The notes under the pieces are model-generated. The model was not told where the DNA came from. It worked only from the letters and a program-made list of their open reading frames with translations, and ran no database searches. A stretch of 40,096 nucleotides of DNA. Source: an uncultured SAR116 cluster alpha proteobacterium. GTDB lineage: Bacteria > Pseudomonadota > Alphaproteobacteria > Puniceispirillales > Marisalimonadaceae. Of this stretch, positions 36,904 to 40,096 are shown piece by piece. The stretch is from the NCBI GenBank assembly GCA_902539895.1, contig CACBMD010000013.1, forward strand, positions 1 to 40,096, in the 5' to 3' direction. A program made the translations under genes and the position numbers. Numbering within the stretch: position 1 is the first letter of the stretch; every line of letters begins with the position of its first letter.

Positions 36904-36923
36904 ATTTAATATTGGAATTATTT

Positions 36924-37700
36924 ATGACTACAACGATTGCTATAACTTCAGGAAAAGGAGGGGTAGGTAAAACTACAGTTGCCGTAAATCTTGCATTAAG
37001 CCTAGCTTTGCAAAATAACGAAACACTTCTTTTAGATGCTGATTTAGGAATGGCGAATGCACATATTTTACTTGGCATAAATCCAAAATATTCATTAGAG
37101 GACTTTATTACTGGCAATTTGTCAATGGATAAAGTAACCACATCCATAAATAAAAACTTGAAGTTTGTTTCAGGTGGTAACGCTATAAATAACCTTTTAA
37201 ATTTAAGCGATCTTGAGCGTCATAAAATTATCAAAAGTTTTGATGATCTTAAGAAAAAACCAGAATTCATGTTAATTGATGTTGGTGCTGGTGCAGAATC
37301 TTCATCTATGACATTCATGGCATCTGCAGACAAAATTATTGTTGTCATTACTGGTGAGCCTACAAGCTTCATTGACGCATATACTCTAATAAAAACTTCT
37401 TTTTTAGATTATAAAATAAATAATTTTGGTATCATTGTAAATATGGCATCATCACCAATGCAAGCTAAATTAAACTTTGACAAATTTCAATCAATTACTC
37501 AAAAATTTTTAGATGTTAACATGAAATATGTTGGACAAATCCCAAACTCACAAAAAATTAGAAACTCAATTATTTCAAGACAAGCCGTAGTTTCTTCAAC
37601 CAACAATAATATTGAAACTAGAGCTTTCAATGAACTTTTGTCCAAACTGTTGCTAGTTGAAACAAATAAAACTGGTACAATTAAATTTTTTGATAATTAA
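36924..37700 (+). CDS. flhG: MinD-like ATPase FlhG (FleN), flagellar number control
   Basis: FlhG controls flagellar number and antagonises FlhF. The 258-residue product starts directly at its deviant Walker A box (AITSGKGGVGKTTVAVNLAL, box at about 9-17). LLLDADLGMANAHILLGINP follows, then LIDVGAGAESSSMTFMASAD (Walker B region, normally D-T-G/A-A-G) and VVITGEPTSFIDAYTLIKT. The N-terminal DQAxxLR helix that activates FlhF in other species is absent. The ATG at 36924 has TTGGAA upstream; the same frame has a stop at 36894, so at most ten more codons could be added. It lies between flhF and fliA. Confidence 0.94.
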   Translation: MTTTIAITSGKGGVGKTTVAVNLALSLALQNNETLLLDADLGMANAHILLGINPKYSLEDFITGNLSMDKVTTSINKNLKFVSGGNAINNLLNLSDLERHKIIKSFDDLKKKPEFMLIDVGAGAESSSMTFMASADKIIVVITGEPTSFIDAYTLIKTSFLDYKINNFGIIVNMASSPMQAKLNFDKFQSITQKFLDVNMKYVGQIPNSQKIRNSIISRQAVVSSTNNNIETRAFNELLSKLLLVETNKTGTIKFFDN

Positions 37701-37723
37701 AATATTATGATGAAAGTATCAAT

Positions 37724-38428
37724 ATGAACAATTATTCTAAAATTATCAAACCTTCTATTAATCAACTAATTAATGATAATACCAATTTAGTAAAAAAAAT
37801 TTCTTGGCATTTACATGGACGAGTGAATTCTATAGTCGATATTGAAGATATTATTCAAATTGGGATGTTAGGTCTAATTTCTGCTGCCCAAAATTATGTC
37901 CCTCAAAAAAATGCCTCTTTTACTTCATATGCTAGTATTAGAATTAAAGGTGAAATTTTAGATTATTTGAGAAAAAGTTCTAATTTGGATAGATCAACAA
38001 TTTTAATTAAAAAAAATGCCGAAAAAGCTAGTAATCATCTAAGAAATAAATTAGGACGAGATCCCTATCAAAATGAAATAGCCGATGAACTTGGTATATC
38101 GTCTGAAAAATATCAAGAGTGGTCTCATGCTTTTGAAGCAAGTGTTACAAAAAGTTTGGAGGATTCATATGATGATTATTCTAATTGGTTTGTTACTAGC
38201 GATCTAAATCCCGAAGAACAAATAAATGATACAGAACTGAGAGATAATTTAAAAAGTGCTTTAAAAAAATTAGAAGGTAAAGAGGCTCTTATTATACAAT
38301 TATATTTTGTAGAAGAGCTAAACATATACGAGATTGCTGAAGTAATGCAAGTTACAACTGGAAGAGTATCTCAAATTAAAACTTCTGCAATCAGAAGAAT
38401 AAGAGAAAAACTTAAAAAAGATTATTAG
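37724..38428 (+). CDS. fliA: Flagellar sigma factor FliA (sigma28)
   Basis: FliA directs RNA polymerase to late flagellar genes. The 234-residue product is of normal length. Region 2 has DIEDIIQIGMLGLISAAQNY, ASFTSYASIRIKGEILDYLR and KSSNLDRS (normally R-x-x-D-W-x-P-R-S, here without the Trp). Region 3 has NKLGRDPYQNEIADELGISS. Region 4 has ALKKLEGKEALIIQLYFVEE, LNIYEIAEVMQVTTGRVSQI and KTSAIRRIREKL. Its target sites lie at 3894-3919, 28848-28873 and possibly 30430-30456 and 8600-8626. FlgM at 30114 is its inhibitor. Confidence 0.96.
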   Translation: MNNYSKIIKPSINQLINDNTNLVKKISWHLHGRVNSIVDIEDIIQIGMLGLISAAQNYVPQKNASFTSYASIRIKGEILDYLRKSSNLDRSTILIKKNAEKASNHLRNKLGRDPYQNEIADELGISSEKYQEWSHAFEASVTKSLEDSYDDYSNWFVTSDLNPEEQINDTELRDNLKSALKKLEGKEALIIQLYFVEELNIYEIAEVMQVTTGRVSQIKTSAIRRIREKLKKDY

Positions 38429-38435
38429 TTTTACA

Positions 38436-38816
38436 ATGCAAAAATTAGAAATGCTAATAAAGACAGTAGATGCGCATTATGATTCCAAGCATCAAATACA
38501 ATGTTTTTATTTATCCTGCAGTCTTGTTAACATTGCAAGGGGCACATGTAATCTAATAATAGCTAATGAAAAAAGTAATTTTCAAAATAAAATAACAATA
38601 AAATATGAAAGAGCTATAATGTCAGGCTCAATAAAAGTAAATGATAATTATTTTTATGCATTGCAGAATCAATTATCAATAAAAAATGAACGGCCAGCTA
38701 GGCTAGAATTAACTATTTATGATAATCTAAATATTAACAAAAATGGTATTTTATTTCTTGAAAAAGAATTAATTTCAGAAATATTAGAATATAAATTTTA
38801 TATTCCCTTACTTTAA
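38436..38816 (+). CDS. Unknown small protein after fliA
   Basis: A 126-residue protein with no signal peptide or membrane segment; I do not recognise it. It is 7 bases after fliA on the same strand and is probably in the same transcript. The sequence looks like alternating beta strands (SKHQIQCFYLSCSLVNIARG, NKITIKYERAIMSGSIKVND, ARLELTIYDNLNINKNGILF) with two or three cysteines in the first third. An in-frame ATG at residue 6 is an alternative start; no clear ribosome site favours either. It ends 13 bases before the convergent small hook-like gene. Confidence 0.72.
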   Translation: MQKLEMLIKTVDAHYDSKHQIQCFYLSCSLVNIARGTCNLIIANEKSNFQNKITIKYERAIMSGSIKVNDNYFYALQNQLSIKNERPARLELTIYDNLNINKNGILFLEKELISEILEYKFYIPLL

Positions 38817-38829
38817 GAAAATTATACTA

Positions 38830-39633
38830 TTACCCGTCAATTAATCTTTTTGTGATATCAACTTCTGTTTGAAGGAGTCTAGAAACACCCGAAAATGCCT
38901 GTTGTGCTTTAAGCATAGTAATCATTTCTGAAGTCACATCTACATTTGATCTTTCTAAATTACCAGATTCAATTTTACCAAATGCTCCATTCATTGGAAT
39001 ACCAAAATTAGGTAATCCTGATTTTGAATTAGTTTGATAACGATTATTACCAACTTGCTTTAATCCTGTTTCATTGGGAAACGATGCAAGAATGAAATTT
39101 CCTATAACTTCTTCATCATCTAACCCATAAGTAGCAGTAATTTTACCGTTAGAATTTACATTTATATTTGATAGCAGAGATGTAGTTTGATCGTCATTTA
39201 TTTTTATAGGAGGGATAATTAAATTTACTAAAATCTCATTATCTTGACCAAGGTAACCCATAGCTTTTAATCCATCATTAGTTACTACTTCGCCTGTTGC
39301 TGTGATATTAAATGATCCATCGCGTGTAAAAAAAGGAGTATCAACAGCATTTTCACTAACAACTTGGAAAAAACCTAATCCTGTAACAGCTAAATCTAAA
39401 GCACCATTGGTTGTCTTGAGGGATCCTTGACTCATTTGTAAAAGTGGATCATTTACACCTACTCCTTGACCAGAAAATTTACTTGGTGATGAGGATCTAT
39501 CTCTTGAGTAAATATGCTCAAAGTTTGTCTTACTTTTTTTAAATGCAGTACTATTTACATTTGCAATATTATTTGAAACTATACCCATTTCTTTGGTGTT
39601 TGCATTAAGAGCGCTTTTTAAAATTGATAACAT
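38830..39633 (-). CDS. Small FlgE/FlgG-type hook-basal-body protein (second copy)
   Basis: A 267-residue axial protein separate from flgE, flgF and flgG. The N-terminus is typical (SILKSALNANTKEMGIVSNN, IANVNSTAFKKSKTNFEHIY). The middle has LDLAVTGLGFFQVVSENAVD and FFTRDGSFNITATGEVVTND. The C-terminus has ASFPNETGLKQVGNNRYQTN, GKIESGNLERSNVDVTSEMI and TMLKAQQAFSGVSRLL. The GLKQVGNNRY and LERSNVDVT blocks are closer to FlgE of this cluster (GLKQIGNATY, LERSNVDIT) than to FlgG. It could be a minimal hook subunit, an adaptor or an extra rod protein. The start at 39633 is chosen because GGAG precedes it; the in-frame start at 39663 would lie within the sigma54 site. Confidence 0.9.
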   Translation of the reverse strand: MLSILKSALNANTKEMGIVSNNIANVNSTAFKKSKTNFEHIYSRDRSSSPSKFSGQGVGVNDPLLQMSQGSLKTTNGALDLAVTGLGFFQVVSENAVDTPFFTRDGSFNITATGEVVTNDGLKAMGYLGQDNEILVNLIIPPIKINDDQTTSLLSNINVNSNGKITATYGLDDEEVIGNFILASFPNETGLKQVGNNRYQTNSKSGLPNFGIPMNGAFGKIESGNLERSNVDVTSEMITMLKAQQAFSGVSRLLQTEVDITKRLIDG

Positions 39634-39658
39634 TTTGTATCTCCTATATGCTGAATTG

Positions 39659-39674
39659 AGCAATATTTATGCCA
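39659..39674 (-). promoter_or_regulatory. sigma54 promoter of the small hook-like gene
   Basis: On the minus strand the site reads TGGCATAAATATTGCT, with exact GG-GC spacing. It overlaps the longer possible start of the gene, so it decides in favour of the ATG at 39633. Confidence 0.72.
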
Positions 39675-39704
39675 TTGACTTTATGCATAATAAAATTTTA
39701 TAAA
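39675..39704 (+). promoter_or_regulatory. Possible sigma70 promoter of the NHLP-like gene
   Basis: TTGACT, then 17-18 bases, then TTATAA/TATAAA. It directly abuts the divergent sigma54 site. It is a plausible housekeeping promoter, but such sequences are common by chance in AT-rich DNA. Confidence 0.4.
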
Positions 39705-39770
39705 CATATTATTAATTTTTACGTAATTGTAATTAGTTATAAAACATAAGAATCTGGGGTTTTAGTTAAA

Positions 39771-40096
39771 ATGAGTATTCCGTCTAAAAGTACAGATTTA
39801 GTTAAATTCAATGAAAAAAAATCAAAACTTCCTATAAAATTTAAACCAAATGAGATTACTCAAGCTCTACAGTTAGTTGATAATGACTTAATATTAAAAA
39901 ATAGAGAAGAAGTTAAAAAATATTTACCCGATATTTTAGGCAGAGTTCTAGCAAGAATATGGATTGATAAATCATTCAAAGAAAACTTTAAAACAAATCC
40001 TAGACAAGTTCTTAATGATAATGGGGTTTTTTTACCTGATGATATGATTTTAGAATTTCAAAAACCAAATTCTGACAGGCCAAAAATAATTGTGTA
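39771..40096 (+). CDS. NHLP-type (nitrile-hydratase-like leader) peptide, 3' end at window edge (partial)
   Basis: The first 108 codons are present. The first 45 residues are basic and unremarkable. From about residue 48 the sequence follows the nitrile-hydratase-alpha-like leader family: YLPDILGRVLARIWIDKSFK, then ENFKTNPRQVLNDNGVFLPD and a DMILEFQKPNSDRPKIIV end. The hallmarks are A-R-x-W-x-D-x-x-F, the N-P/D-P step before an L-x-x-x-G, L-P, and a hydrophobic Val-rich end. In natural-product clusters such peptides are leaders of ribosomal peptides; related forms occur in nitrile hydratases. Whether a core peptide follows cannot be seen. It is divergent from the small hook-like gene. The family assignment is by pattern from memory. 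Confidence 0.65.
   Translation, partial: MSIPSKSTDLVKFNEKKSKLPIKFKPNEITQALQLVDNDLILKNREEVKKYLPDILGRVLARIWIDKSFKENFKTNPRQVLNDNGVFLPDDMILEFQKPNSDRPKIIV

Noticed and set aside
36711-37147. Minus-strand open frames across flhF and flhG
   Set aside because: Both lie wholly opposite conserved coding sequence with P-loop and TKLDE motifs on the plus strand.
39634-39663. Ten-codon longer start of the small hook-like protein
   Set aside because: It would overlap the sigma54 -12 element and lie upstream of the expected transcription start. The ATG at 39633 has GGAG and matches the family N-terminus.

Overview
This window is an AT-rich bacterial chromosome segment that is almost entirely a flagellar gene cluster. 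It carries export, rod, ring, hook, filament, placement and sigma-factor genes. FlhF/FlhG, FliA with FlgM, the FlgT/FlgP ring proteins and many sigma54-type promoters point to a Gram-negative proteobacterium with a polar flagellum of the Vibrio/Pseudomonas or Rhodospirillales style. The base composition and repeat style suggest a marine planktonic lineage. I cannot name the genus, and the alpha/gamma choice is open.

Layout, left to right. 1-823 (-): 5' part of a TPR protein. 1010-6719 (-): a large flagellin and an enlarged cap protein FliD. 6874-9608 (+): a CLC-type channel with CBS domains, FliS and an unknown protein. 9617-28771 (-): flgBCDEFGHIJKL, read from flgB at the right to flgL at the left; FlgE (1704 aa) and FlgK (2471 aa) are several times their usual size. 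28899-29351 (+): an unknown gene with a FliA-type promoter. 29357-33334 (-): flgP, flgT, a LysM protein, flgA, flgM, flgN and a DUF2802-like membrane protein. 33562-38816 (+): flhA, flhF, flhG, fliA and an unknown gene. 38830-39633 (-): a small second hook/rod-type protein. 39771-end (+): start of a gene whose product resembles a nitrile-hydratase-type (NHLP) leader peptide.

Regulation is readable. Seven sites match TGGCAT-N5-TTGC at sigma54 spacing, in front of the TPR gene, fliD, flgG, flgB, flgP, flhA and the small hook-like gene. FliA-type sites lie before flagellin, the 28899 gene, flgM and perhaps fliS. This is the usual two-tier order: sigma54 for basal body, export, hook and cap; FliA/FlgM for filament and late genes.

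The most striking feature is that the four large surface-exposed axial proteins (flagellin, FliD, FlgK, FlgE) carry long inserts drawn from a common pool of repeat modules. One (type I) is shared by flagellin, FliD and FlgK; another (type II) by FlgK and FlgE; a third (type III) is seen in FlgE. From memory, types I and II look like repeats common in virion structural proteins of marine phages. These four genes take up about 18 kb of the 40 kb. Further oddities are a degenerate FlhF GTPase site paired with an FlhG lacking its activating N-terminus, and a CLC protein lacking both coupling glutamates. No tRNA, rRNA, IS element or CRISPR array was seen, and no gap between genes exceeds 300 bases.
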